Below, one piece after another: positions 1 to 7,243 of a DNA stretch of 64,000 nt. Origin of the DNA: Sphaerisporangium fuscum (GTDB lineage Bacteria > Actinomycetota > Actinomycetes > Streptosporangiales > Streptosporangiaceae); the NCBI RefSeq assembly GCF_018531465.1, contig NZ_JAHDTF010000023.1, positions 1-64,000 of the forward strand, read 5' to 3'. The notes beneath the pieces are model-generated. The model saw nothing but the letters and a program-made list of their open reading frames with translations. It did no database searches and was not told the DNA's origin. Made by a program: the position numbers and the translations under genes. Position 1 is the stretch's first letter; the number at the start of each line of letters is the position of its first letter.

Positions 1-241
1 GGTTCGTCCTCGGGATGTAGGCAGTGCCGACTCCGATGCCGAGGAGGGCGATGATGCCGAGAGCGACAAGCAGTTTCCGAGTTCTTCTCTGCCGTTCTTC
101 TGTCGCCGTTTCGAGCTGGTAGAGCGGTTCCTGATCCTCCGGGGTCGCCGGAGTAGAGCGGATGAACCCTGATGGTGGTACGGCGGCCGTTGTTGTAGGC
201 CGTGATACGGGTTTTTCGGCCTGGTCGAACACACCGATCAT
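1..241 (-). CDS. partial single-pass membrane protein (N-terminal part)
   Basis: An ATG at 241 opens a frame that stays open through 80 codons to the left window edge. The visible protein begins MIGVFDQAEKPVSRP. It has a polar, proline/threonine-rich cytoplasmic segment of about 55 residues, then a basic stretch (QRRTRK) and a hydrophobic helix (LLVALGIIALLGIGVGTAY). This looks like a type II membrane protein whose extracellular domain lies outside the window. It is divergent from the regulator genes to its right. No strong Shine-Dalgarno is visible. The function is unknown. Confidence 0.55.
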   Translation of the reverse strand, partial: MIGVFDQAEKPVSRPTTTAAVPPSGFIRSTPATPEDQEPLYQLETATEERQRRTRKLLVALGIIALLGIGVGTAYIPRTN

Positions 242-389
242 GCTAACCAAAACGCCCTGAATGCGGCTCCATACCTGTTTGGTGTGCGCGCAAGGCAGAC
301 AGCCTGTGAAGTGCTATTGACTCTTGCGTACAGCTCTGGTCAGGCTCGTATGGCGCAAGTCCGCGCATATCCGAAGACAGGAGCCAGTC

Positions 390-632
390 ATGGCGTTACG
401 GTTCGTCGGCATCGACACGGGAAGCGAGCACGGGGGTTGTCCCTCGGTCTGGGTGGACGAGACCGACGGCAGTCTCGTCATTCAGGGCATCGTGGTCGAC
501 GACCCTGCGGAAGTCGCTGAGGTCGTAGCCCGAAGCCCGCTCGCGCCCAACGAGATGATCGTTAGGCTTCCCGCGCGGATGCGTGGCTACTTAATGGAGG
601 CGTGCGATGCAGGCAACCCCGACGTTGGATGA
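390..632 (+). CDS. small conserved regulatory-cluster protein, unknown function
   Basis: This 80-residue protein begins MALRFVGIDTGSEHGG. The ATG at 390 is preceded by an ACAGGAG ribosome site about 5-8 bases upstream, which is why I prefer it to the longer frame starting at 324. It overlaps the following DUF6879 gene by 26 bases, implying translational coupling. Small proteins of this kind often precede DUF6879/XRE pairs in actinomycetes. There are no membrane segments and no recognised catalytic motif. The function is unknown; a regulatory accessory role is inferred from context only. Confidence 0.6.
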   Translation: MALRFVGIDTGSEHGGCPSVWVDETDGSLVIQGIVVDDPAEVAEVVARSPLAPNEMIVRLPARMRGYLMEACDAGNPDVG

Positions 633-1119
633 GCTGTTCAACCAGTGCCAGCGCTCAGCGCTGCATCTGGAGATGCGCGACGCCTACGGCACTTCGAGCC
701 CTGGCTACCGTGCCTGGCGTGACGGCGTCCCCTTCGACCGGACCGACTTCGACGCACCGTGGGTCAACCTCGTCAGGAGTGCCGTCGTCCGCGGCGTGAC
801 CGTGCGCCGCGCAAGGGTCGTCTCGGAGCCGGTGAGCGACTACATCCGGTACGAGCACTCGGCCACGCCTTACGCCAACCTCGCCGGAGGTGAGCAGGTT
901 CGCTGGTTGCCTCGGCGCCACGCATCCGATCTCGCGCTCCCCGGCAACGACTTCTGGCTCTTTGACGAGCACCTGGTGCGCTTCCTGTTCCAGTCCGGGG
1001 ACGGCGAGTCCGCCGGCTACGAGATGTGCGACGATCCGGCCGTGGTCAAGCTGTGCCTGACGGCGTTCGAAAGCGTCTGGGAACGCGGCGTCGACCACGC
1101 CGAGTACAACCCCGTCTGA
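607..1119 (+). CDS. DUF6879 family protein
   Basis: This 170-residue protein has the signature of the actinobacterial DUF6879 family: the WVNLVRSAVVRGVTVRRARV region and the C-terminal FWLFDEHLVRFLFQSGDGE. The ATG at 607 follows a GGAGG site at six bases spacing. It overlaps the upstream small gene and ends 14 bases before a DUF5753 regulator. DUF6879 proteins are commonly encoded beside XRE/DUF5753 (Scr1-type) regulators, in pairs that look like toxin-antitoxin or signalling modules, but no biochemical activity is established to my knowledge. There are no transmembrane segments. Confidence 0.8.
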   Translation: MQATPTLDELFNQCQRSALHLEMRDAYGTSSPGYRAWRDGVPFDRTDFDAPWVNLVRSAVVRGVTVRRARVVSEPVSDYIRYEHSATPYANLAGGEQVRWLPRRHASDLALPGNDFWLFDEHLVRFLFQSGDGESAGYEMCDDPAVVKLCLTAFESVWERGVDHAEYNPV

Positions 1120-1132
1120 CCTGCCGCCGCAC

Positions 1133-1981
1133 GTGTCCAACTCCCCCTCTTCCAGCGCCGAGCAGGCACGCCTGGCCATCGGCAGGCGACTGCGGGAGAT
1201 CCTGCGCGACTCCGGCCTGACTGCTCGGGCGCTGTCACGGATGGCCGGATGGGACGAGTCGAAGTGCTCCCGTCTCACCCATGGCCGTACGCTGCCGTCC
1301 GACGAGGACATCCGCACCTGGTGCCGCCTGTGCGGCGCCGAGGGCGAGATTCCCGACCTGATCGCCGCGACTCGTGACGCGGACAGCATGTATGTGGAAT
1401 GGCGGCGGTTGCAGCGCAACGGCATGAAGCGGCTACAAGAGACGCGGGTGTCCCTGTACGAGCAGACCCGGCTGTTCCGCTTCTACTGCTCCCAGTTCAT
1501 CCCCTGGCCGCTCCAGACGCCCGGCTACATGCGCGCGGTGCTGTCGGCCTTCGCCGAGTTCCACGAAGCTCCTCGCGACATTGACGAGGCGGTAGAGGCA
1601 CGGGCGGCACGATCACGGCTGCTCTACGAGGGCGATCACCGGTTCGCCATGGTCGTAGAGGAGTCGGTCTTACACGACCGCATCGCCGACGATGACGTGA
1701 TGGCCGGCCAGCTCGGCCAGCTCCTTGAAGGCATGTCCCTGCCGTCGGTCTCCCTCGGCATCATCCCGTCCACCGTGCGCCGCAAGTTGTGGACGATGGA
1801 GACGTTTTCGATCTACGACGACAAGCGGGTGTTCATCGAGCTGCTGTCGGCGGGCGTGACGGTCACTCAGCCACGAGAGATCGCCCTGTACGTGAAGGGG
1901 TTCACGGAGCTGGCCTCCCATGCCGTCTACGGCAGCAAGGCCCGCGCCCTCATCACGGCCGCCATCGACGCGCTCGGGTAG
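1133..1981 (+). CDS. XRE family regulator with DUF5753 domain (Scr1 type)
   Basis: This 282-residue cytoplasmic DNA-binding protein starts at a GTG. Residues about 10-65 form a helix-turn-helix (LREILRDSGLTARALSRMAG, then WDESKCSRLTHGR). The rest is a DUF5753 domain with the typical FRFYCSQFIPWPLQTPGYMR segment and a C-terminal FIELLSAGVTVTQPREIALY. It lies 14 bases after the DUF6879 gene and is probably co-transcribed with it. In this family the regulator normally pairs with a small acidic or DUF397-type partner; here the partner appears to be DUF6879. The target promoters are unknown. Confidence 0.85.
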   Translation: MSNSPSSSAEQARLAIGRRLREILRDSGLTARALSRMAGWDESKCSRLTHGRTLPSDEDIRTWCRLCGAEGEIPDLIAATRDADSMYVEWRRLQRNGMKRLQETRVSLYEQTRLFRFYCSQFIPWPLQTPGYMRAVLSAFAEFHEAPRDIDEAVEARAARSRLLYEGDHRFAMVVEESVLHDRIADDDVMAGQLGQLLEGMSLPSVSLGIIPSTVRRKLWTMETFSIYDDKRVFIELLSAGVTVTQPREIALYVKGFTELASHAVYGSKARALITAAIDALG

Positions 1982-2108
1982 GCCGCGCAAGTTGGTACAA
2001 GTTCGTTGAGCGTAGAAACCAGCCGCCTCTACTGTCCCAGCGTGACCACCGCGTGATTCCTTGAGCTTCACGACGCGCGGATTTTCCGGCGAACGTAAAG
2101 GCAAGCGC

Positions 2109-2750
2109 ATGGCGACTGGACGTCTGTTAGGCGTTATCGATCTGGTCGGTTCTCCCGAATCGGTCGCACTTGCACGCGAGTTTGTCAGGCGCAAGCTCGG
2201 CGACGCCCACCCTGCTCTCGACAACGTGACCCTCCTGACCTCCGAGGTGTTCACGAACTCCGTGGTGCATTCCGACTCGAAGAACGGCGGAAAGATCACC
2301 GTCGCAATCGCCGACTGCTACGACCGCATCCATGTCGACGTCGTGGACGCCGGCGGAGCGACGGCGCCCCAGGTCCGCGGTGACCTGTTCGCCGAGGGCG
2401 GGCGCGGGCTGATGCTCGTCGACCTGATCTCGCACAAGTGGAACGTCTACGAGGACGACGCGGGCCGTACGGTCTGGTTCCAGGTGAAGTACGAGCGTGA
2501 GCCCGCTGGCGTCGTTCCTTCCTGCCCTCGGCAGAGAGAACCGGTCGACCCCATCAGCAGGGGAGAAAGCGCGACGCAGCGAACGGCGAGACGCGCGGCC
2601 CGGACTGTCGCGGAGAGCGTCGCGCTGGAACGTCAGGTGCGACACCTGGTGGAGCGGTGGGAACTGGACCGCGAAGGGCTGGACCAGGCGGCCGATGCGC
2701 TCGGCATCGGGCGGCTGACAGACCAGGAAAGCCAGGCCTTCCGTGGCTGA
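2109..2750 (+). CDS. ATP-binding protein, HATPase_c_2 (RsbW-like) family
   Basis: The 213-residue protein carries a GHKL ATP-binding fold at about residues 10-140. The N-box is in LLTSEVFTNSVVHS, a DVVDAG G1-like box follows, and GGRGLMLVDLISHKW is the G2-type box before a terminal VWFQVKY strand. Such proteins act as anti-sigma-factor-like serine kinases or signalling ATPases in actinomycetes. I use the ATG at 2109 because a TTG at 2061 has no better ribosome site and the family begins near here. The C-terminal 70 residues are charged and helical. It overlaps the next gene by eight bases. Confidence 0.75.
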   Translation: MATGRLLGVIDLVGSPESVALAREFVRRKLGDAHPALDNVTLLTSEVFTNSVVHSDSKNGGKITVAIADCYDRIHVDVVDAGGATAPQVRGDLFAEGGRGLMLVDLISHKWNVYEDDAGRTVWFQVKYEREPAGVVPSCPRQREPVDPISRGESATQRTARRAARTVAESVALERQVRHLVERWELDREGLDQAADALGIGRLTDQESQAFRG

Positions 2751-3063
2751 CCAGTGGCCGATCGGCCTTCGACACGTCGCGTTCCGCGTGGAGATGCGCC
2801 AGAGCGCCGATGATGAGTGGCGCGAAGAGGCGTGGGACGCGATGCACGGACGTTCTGCTAAGGACGTTGCGGCGTCGATATGCCGCGATTACGCCTCCGC
2901 TCATCGGGACCAATGGGTGCAGGTCTCCGTATGGGACCTGTGCAATCTCCTCCTGGGTCACGAGCTGCCCGAGGTTCCCTCTCTGCGGCTTGCGTGGCTC
3001 AAGAGCCTGGAGGATGAGCGCATCTGGCCTCATCACCAGGTGATGCGTCCACCAAGCTCCTGA
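2743..3063 (+). CDS. hypothetical protein coupled to the ATP-binding gene
   Basis: This 106-residue protein starts at a GTG inside the end of the preceding gene, which suggests translational coupling. It is soluble and rich in Trp and Arg, with segments such as LRHVAFRVEMRQSADDEW and WVQVSVWDLCNLLLGHELP. I do not recognise a family. It closes the upstream regulatory operon; a structured non-coding stretch follows it. Confidence 0.55.
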   Translation: MADQWPIGLRHVAFRVEMRQSADDEWREEAWDAMHGRSAKDVAASICRDYASAHRDQWVQVSVWDLCNLLLGHELPEVPSLRLAWLKSLEDERIWPHHQVMRPPSS

Positions 3064-3139
3064 AGCGGGGGCGGCAGCCGGTGAACTCCCTTCCCTCAAA
3101 CTCCCTGAGCTGTCGCCCCACATCCATCGGCGCCGCGCC

Positions 3140-3227
3140 GGAAGACGGGAGCGGCGGCGGGGTAAGCGTCCCTACACCGGGTTAGGGACATGTCTTCCTC
3201 CTCCCTCGCCGCCGCTCCGCTTACCCC
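3140..3227 (+). repeat. nested and interleaved inverted repeats (candidate structured RNA or cis site)
   Basis: Four pairs of complementary arms are packed into 88 bases: GGAAGAC 3140-3146 with 3192-3198; GAGCGGCGGCG 3149-3159 with 3207-3217; GGGGTAAGCG 3159-3168 with 3218-3227; and GTCCCTA 3168-3174 with 3183-3189. The second and third pairs occur in the order A-B-A'-B', so they cannot form one simple nested hairpin and would need a pseudoknot or alternative folds. The stretch lies in the gap 3064-3520, which has no convincing gene. An intrinsic-terminator-like hairpin follows 60 bases later. Confidence 0.6.
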
Positions 3228-3286
3228 GACTACGCAGGAAGGAGCGCCTATCGACAGGTATTGATCAAGGAGAGGGATATGCGTGT

Positions 3287-3309
3287 GCCCCCGGTCGGCA
3301 GCCGGGGGC
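3287..3309 (+). terminator. intrinsic terminator-like hairpin
   Basis: GCCCCCGG and CCGGGGGC form an eight-pair stem around a seven-base loop, followed by TTCTCTCT. It ends the structured region at 3140-3227 or the upstream regulatory operon, about 210 bases before the next gene. The short AAGGAGAGG-ATATG just upstream resembles a ribosome site, but its reading frame runs through the hairpin and is not convincing. Confidence 0.6.
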
Positions 3310-3520
3310 TTCTCTCTGCACAGTGCCATCACCTTGGCCGGCACATGCCCCACGTACGTTGTCAGCGGTTCTGCAAGTCGAGATGCCGCCTTTCTGGGGC
3401 TGTTCGCCCAGTTCAGAGCGGCCGATGTCTCCTAGCTTGCTGCCCACTGGCAGTTTTTCTGCCAGTCGATGATCTTCCGTCCTCGTATGGTCATGGTGAG
3501 CATCGAGAGAGGGGCAGAAA

Positions 3521-4624
3521 ATGGCCACCGAACAGATGACAACGGGACAGCGCATCGCGCGGGCACGCAGGCGTAAGGGCTGGGACCAGGTCACCCTTGC
3601 CGAGAAAATCGGCCGGTCGGTGTCTTGGCTCTCGAAAGTGGAGAACGGGCGTTTACCGCTTGACCGGATGAGCGTGTTAGGCCACGTCGCCGAGGTGCTC
3701 GGTGTGGAGATCGCGGAGTTGACCGGGCAGCCGTACCGGCATGAGACCGACGATCTCGACTCCGGGCATGCCGCCATTCCCGGTCTTCGCCTGGCGCTCC
3801 AGCACGCGACGATGCCGGGCGGGGCGATGCTGCTCGGCAACCGGGAGCCGCGGGGCTTGGATGAGTTGGAAGCGAACGTCAGGCTTGCCGAACAGCTCCG
3901 CCAGGACGCGAAGTTCACCGCCCTGGGCGAAGTGTTGCCGCAGATCATTACCGACCTTCTTCTGATCACGTCCAGCGCTTCCGCCGCTCGCGACCGTGCT
4001 GAGGCGCTGATGCTGCGTGCCTGCCACATGGCGCGGGTCACGGCGAACCTGCTCGGTCACCACGACCTCGGGTGGACGGCGGTTCAACGGGAGCTGGTCG
4101 CGGCACAACAGGTCGGGGCGCCGGAACTGGTGGGTGCTGCCTCGTGGGACCTGTGCGGGGTCTGGCTGCATGAGGCATCGTTGGACGCCGCGAAGAATGC
4201 CGCGCTGGCTGCGCTCGATCAGATCGACCCGTACGTGGGCTCAGGTGACGGTACGGTCCGGGCGCTGTGGGGTGCGCTGCACCTCCGGGCCGCTGTCGCG
4301 TACTCCCGTCTCTGGTCGCAGAACGACGCGGAGAGCCATCTCGCCGAAGCCCGGCGGATCGCCGAGGGCCTTCCGGCCGATGGCAACGTGTTCCAAACCC
4401 TGTTCAACCGCGTGAACGTCAACATCCATGCGGTAGAGGTCAGCATGGAGCTTGGCCGGCCCCGCGATGTCGTCAGCCGGGCCGAACAGGTCGAGATCGC
4501 CCGCATCGGCTCCCACGAGAGGCAGGCCCATTACTGGACCTGCACGGCGGCGGGCTACCACATGAACGGCAAGGAGAACGAGGCGGTAGAGGCGCTGATC
4601 AGAGCCGACCGCACCGCCCCTTAG
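3521..4624 (+). CDS. XRE family regulator with TPR-like domain, truncated by an amber codon
   Basis: As read, the protein has 367 residues. Residues about 8-65 are a helix-turn-helix (IARARRRKGWDQVTLAEKIG, then SVSWLSKVENGRLP), and the rest is an all-helical TPR-like region seen in actinomycete signalling regulators. The ATG at 3521 follows GAGAGGGG. The TAG at 4622-4624 interrupts the frame just after ADRTAP; the same frame continues with HVRNRPIVRNMVRDL to a TGA at 4736-4738. A CAG-to-TAG change would explain this. The truncated product keeps the DNA-binding domain and may still bind. Confidence 0.8.
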   Translation: MATEQMTTGQRIARARRRKGWDQVTLAEKIGRSVSWLSKVENGRLPLDRMSVLGHVAEVLGVEIAELTGQPYRHETDDLDSGHAAIPGLRLALQHATMPGGAMLLGNREPRGLDELEANVRLAEQLRQDAKFTALGEVLPQIITDLLLITSSASAARDRAEALMLRACHMARVTANLLGHHDLGWTAVQRELVAAQQVGAPELVGAASWDLCGVWLHEASLDAAKNAALAALDQIDPYVGSGDGTVRALWGALHLRAAVAYSRLWSQNDAESHLAEARRIAEGLPADGNVFQTLFNRVNVNIHAVEVSMELGRPRDVVSRAEQVEIARIGSHERQAHYWTCTAAGYHMNGKENEAVEALIRADRTAP

Positions 4625-4738
4625 CACGTGCGCAACCGCCCCATCGTCCGCAACATGGTGCGTGATCTTCGTAGCAGCGGCAAGCACCGGCGACAGCGTG
4701 AGGTGTTCCACCTGGCACACGTAATGCGGCTTGGCTGA
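4625..4738 (+). pseudogene. untranslated 3' continuation of the XRE-TPR regulator
   Basis: The 37 sense codons plus TGA after the amber codon are in the same frame as the regulator. They encode HVRNRPIVRNMVRDLRSS and a basic tail, which matches the usual C-terminus of this regulator family as I know it. There is no start codon or ribosome site of its own, so this is best read as the severed end of the gene. Confidence 0.65.
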
Positions 4739-4753
4739 CCTCAACGCTATCCA

Positions 4754-4769
4754 CCCTCCTCCGGGAGGG
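4754..4769 (+). terminator. intrinsic terminator after the XRE-TPR regulator
   Basis: CCCTCC-TCCG-GGAGGG forms a six-pair stem with a tetraloop, followed by TTCTTCGT. It lies 15 bases beyond the original stop of the regulator, so it belongs to the full-length gene. Confidence 0.65.
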
Positions 4770-4835
4770 TTCTTCGTCGTGCAGGCCAACCGGAGCCGTC
4801 GGCGTCCTGTCTTCGCTTCTAGGAGGTAGTGCTCT

Positions 4836-4982
4836 GTGGCGTTAAGCGCGATCGAACGTCAGACGCTCTTACGTGAGCTGACGGAGATCACGGCGGAACT
4901 GGTCGAACTACAGCGCAGGACAGCAGGGCTCAGCGCTGTGGTTCACCAAAATGAACCTGGGACTCTAGCTGATCGATCCTAG
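4836..4982 (+). CDS. 48-residue helical protein overlapping the GntR gene end to end
   Basis: A GTG at 4836 follows a near-perfect AGGAGGT ribosome site (4821-4827) at eight bases. The frame encodes MALSAIERQTLLRELTEITA and then more helix rich in Glu, Leu and Arg, ending at the TAG at 4980-4982. Its last 53 bases overlap the 3' end of the convergent GntR gene. The strong ribosome site is the main support. The function is unknown; small helical proteins are frequent in AICE regulatory regions. Confidence 0.55.
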   Translation: MALSAIERQTLLRELTEITAELVELQRRTAGLSAVVHQNEPGTLADRS

Positions 4983-5319
4983 AGGCCAGTCGGCGAAGGT
5001 GATCGCGGATCTCTTTGAGCTGCTCTGAGAGGATCAGGAACTCTTCGCTGTGCTCTTCGGCTGGGGCGGTGCGCTCGGGGGCGCTGTCCGGCTGAGCTGT
5101 CACGAAGCTTCCAGTGCCGTGACGGGTCTCGATCAAACCTTCTTCGCGCAGCACGGCGAGCGCGTTGCCGACCGTCATCATCGCCACGCCGTACCGATCG
5201 GCGAGCACGCGCGCGGCCGGCAACTGCTCGCCGTGGGCGTAGCGGCCGGAGGCGATGTCCTGGCGGAGGTCGTCCGCGATGCGCACATATGGCCGGCGCC
5301 GATCGGTCGGCTTGCTCAT
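4930..5319 (-). CDS. GntR family transcriptional regulator
   Basis: The 129-residue protein has a winged helix at residues about 10-75 (IADDLRQDIASGRYAHGEQL, ending IETRHGTGSFVT) and a short helical C-terminal extension with a coiled coil (LSEQLKEIRDHLRRLASRID) instead of a large effector domain. This compact form is typical of KorSA/Pra-type control genes in AICEs, which repress transfer and replication genes. It is divergent from the SCO3933-like gene, and the intergenic region holds several CCTAG repeats and a 16-bp palindrome that could be its operators. The N-terminal motif order is normal. Confidence 0.85.
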   Translation of the reverse strand: MSKPTDRRRPYVRIADDLRQDIASGRYAHGEQLPAARVLADRYGVAMMTVGNALAVLREEGLIETRHGTGSFVTAQPDSAPERTAPAEEHSEEFLILSEQLKEIRDHLRRLASRIDQLESQVHFGEPQR

Positions 5320-5459
5320 GCGCCTAGGGTAAGGCGTCCTAGCTACCTAGGTCTCTAAGCAACTTGTAACGAATCTCAAGCTCATGCCGATCCAGAGTTC
5401 GAGATATCTAGATATCTGTTTATGCTCGTACCTAGAACACCGAGTCAACGAGAACAACG
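5320..5459. promoter_or_regulatory. divergent regulatory region with CCTAG repeats and a 16-bp palindrome
   Basis: The 140-155 bases between gntR and the transfer/replication genes contain CCTAG-containing words at 5323, 5338, 5346 and 5431, one of them the palindrome ACCTAGGT (5345-5352). A perfect 16-bp palindrome, AGATATCTAGATATCT, lies at 5402-5417. A TATGCT box at 5421-5426 could be a -10 element for the rightward operon. Control by the adjacent GntR protein is inferred. Confidence 0.55.
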
Positions 5460-5474
5460 GTGAAGAGCCTCCCA

Positions 5475-5816
5475 ATGCCCATCGACGTCACCAAGCTCCA
5501 GTTCGTCTGCGTGGCGCAGCCGCGTCCCCGGCTGAAGAACCGGGAGACCGGTGAGCTGAAGCTGGACGCTGATGGCAACCCGATGTACGAAGTGGCGCTC
5601 TCGGTTGCCGATGCGGCGGGCCGTCTGGAGCTGATCAAGGTCAGCGTGTCCGGCGAACCTCCCGTCACGCTCGGCATGCCGGTCGTGCCGGTGGATCTCC
5701 AGGCGGGCGTGTGGGAACAGGTCCTCGGCGGTCAGAAGCGCTGGGACGTCTGGTACCGCGCCGCCTCCATCGTCCCCGTTGGCGTGATGGCGCCGGTCGA
5801 AGCGGGGGCGCTGTGA
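5475..5816 (+). CDS. SCO3933 family regulatory protein
   Basis: The 113-residue protein begins MPIDVTKLQFVCVAQPRPR and contains the DADGNPMYEVALSV segment and a VPVDLQAGVWEQ strand. It resembles the small beta-rich proteins annotated as SCO3933-like that precede the FtsK-type transfer gene in Streptomyces AICEs. I choose the ATG at 5475 because the family starts with MPI; a GTG at 5460 would add five residues. Its stop overlaps the start of the transfer gene (GTGA). A regulatory or single-strand-binding-like role is suggested in the literature names, not proven. Confidence 0.7.
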   Translation: MPIDVTKLQFVCVAQPRPRLKNRETGELKLDADGNPMYEVALSVADAAGRLELIKVSVSGEPPVTLGMPVVPVDLQAGVWEQVLGGQKRWDVWYRAASIVPVGVMAPVEAGAL

Positions 5817-7222
5817 ACGAGTTCCTCGCCAACATCCCGCGTCCGCTGATGATCGTGGTCGGTGTCGCCCTGGTGCTGTGGGTCTGGCGCTCGTTCGCCC
5901 CCGCGTCGTGGTGGTACCTGATGGTCTTCCCGCGCCGGGTTCTGTGGCTGCGCTGGACCTGGCGGCACGTCGCCTCCGGGTGCGCGCTGACCAAAAAGCG
6001 TCATGTCTGGTGGTTCACCGTCGTACCCAACATGGTCGCCTCCACGGGCGTGGTCCGGGTCCGGCGGCGCCTTCAACGGGTGGCGGTCGACAAGAAGCCG
6101 TGGATGGGTCTACCTCGACCGACGCCGTACGGCTGGCGCGTCACCTTCCATCTGCTGGACGGGCAGAGTCCCGCTGACTACGCGGCCGTGTGCGAACGGT
6201 TGGCGCACGCCTGGCGGGTGTACGCGGTCCGGGTCATCGATCAGTCGCCGGGACGGGTGACGCTGGCGGCCAGCATGCACGACCCGTTAGCCCACCTGGT
6301 CGCGCCTCCCCCTGCCTCCTTCGGGGGCGGGGGGCAGGACGGCCCCGGTGACCCCGGCGAATTGCTCAAGGTCGTGGTCGGGCGGTTAGAGACCGGCGCC
6401 CCCTGGGTGATCGACTTTCGCACGGTGCCCCACTGGATGAACGTCGGGGCGACCCAGTCGGGCAAGTCCAACCTGATCAACGCGCTGATCTGCGGGCTCG
6501 CCGCTCAGATGGTCGCGCTGGTCGGCTTCGACCTCAAGGGCGGGGTCGAGCTGGCCCCGTACCGCCGGCGCCTGTCCGGGCTGGCCACCACGCGAAGCGA
6601 ATGCACCGCGCTGCTGTCGGACCTGGTCCGGGTGATGGCCCTGCGCATGCAGGCATGCCGCGAACACGGCGCACGGAACATCTGGCAGCTTCCCGGCCAC
6701 CTGCGGCCGATCCCGGTCGTGGTCCTGGTGGACGAGCTTGCCGAGCTGTTCCTGATGGCGGACAAGTCCGAGAAAGACGACATCGCCCGCACGTCCACCG
6801 CGCTGCTGCGGCTCGCACAGCTCGGGCGAGCATTCGGGATCTACCTGTGGCTCTCTGGCCAGCGGATCGGCTCTGACCTCGGCCCCGGCGTGACAGCGCT
6901 GCGAGCGCAGATGTCCGGCCGTGTCTGCCATCGGGTCAACGACCCTGAGACCGCGACCATGACTCTCGGCGACCTCGACCCGGCCGCCCTCGACGCCGCC
7001 CGGCTGATCCGGGCCGACACTCCGGGCGTCGCGATCACGACCGGCGCCGATGGCCGCTGGTACCGGGCGCGCTCGTACTACGTCTCCGAGCAGGCCGCCG
7101 AGGACGCCGCCAGCGTCCACGCGGACCTCACGCCGTCCTGGCAACAGGTCCTCGCCTCCGGGCTGGGTCACGACCTTCCGGACCTGCCCGGCGTCGACCG
7201 TCCCGAGCTGACGACCGCCTGA
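5813..7222 (+). CDS. FtsK/SpoIIIE-type conjugal DNA translocase (Tra protein)
   Basis: The 469-residue protein starts at a GTG overlapping the previous stop. Residues about 10-50 form hydrophobic membrane segments. The motor domain has Walker A GATQSGKSN at about 212-220, Walker B PVVVLVDELAE at about 301-311, and the LARLAQLG..GIYLWLSGQR region typical of FtsK-family motors. In AICEs this single protein moves double-stranded DNA between mycelia, and no other conjugation machinery is needed. The next gene is an SpdB-like protein, consistent with transfer and intramycelial spread. Confidence 0.9.
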   Translation: MNEFLANIPRPLMIVVGVALVLWVWRSFAPASWWYLMVFPRRVLWLRWTWRHVASGCALTKKRHVWWFTVVPNMVASTGVVRVRRRLQRVAVDKKPWMGLPRPTPYGWRVTFHLLDGQSPADYAAVCERLAHAWRVYAVRVIDQSPGRVTLAASMHDPLAHLVAPPPASFGGGGQDGPGDPGELLKVVVGRLETGAPWVIDFRTVPHWMNVGATQSGKSNLINALICGLAAQMVALVGFDLKGGVELAPYRRRLSGLATTRSECTALLSDLVRVMALRMQACREHGARNIWQLPGHLRPIPVVVLVDELAELFLMADKSEKDDIARTSTALLRLAQLGRAFGIYLWLSGQRIGSDLGPGVTALRAQMSGRVCHRVNDPETATMTLGDLDPAALDAARLIRADTPGVAITTGADGRWYRARSYYVSEQAAEDAASVHADLTPSWQQVLASGLGHDLPDLPGVDRPELTTA

Positions 7223-7243
7223 CCTTCCACGGGAGAGCTACCG

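Noticed and set aside
1..389. Left attachment site of the element
   Set aside because: No copy of the tRNA-Thr 3' end is present in the first 400 bases or elsewhere left of the integrase.
3279..3539. Short frame starting at the ATG after AAGGAGAGGAT
   Set aside because: It would translate straight through a strong terminator hairpin and overlaps the start of the XRE-TPR gene; its composition is not protein-like.
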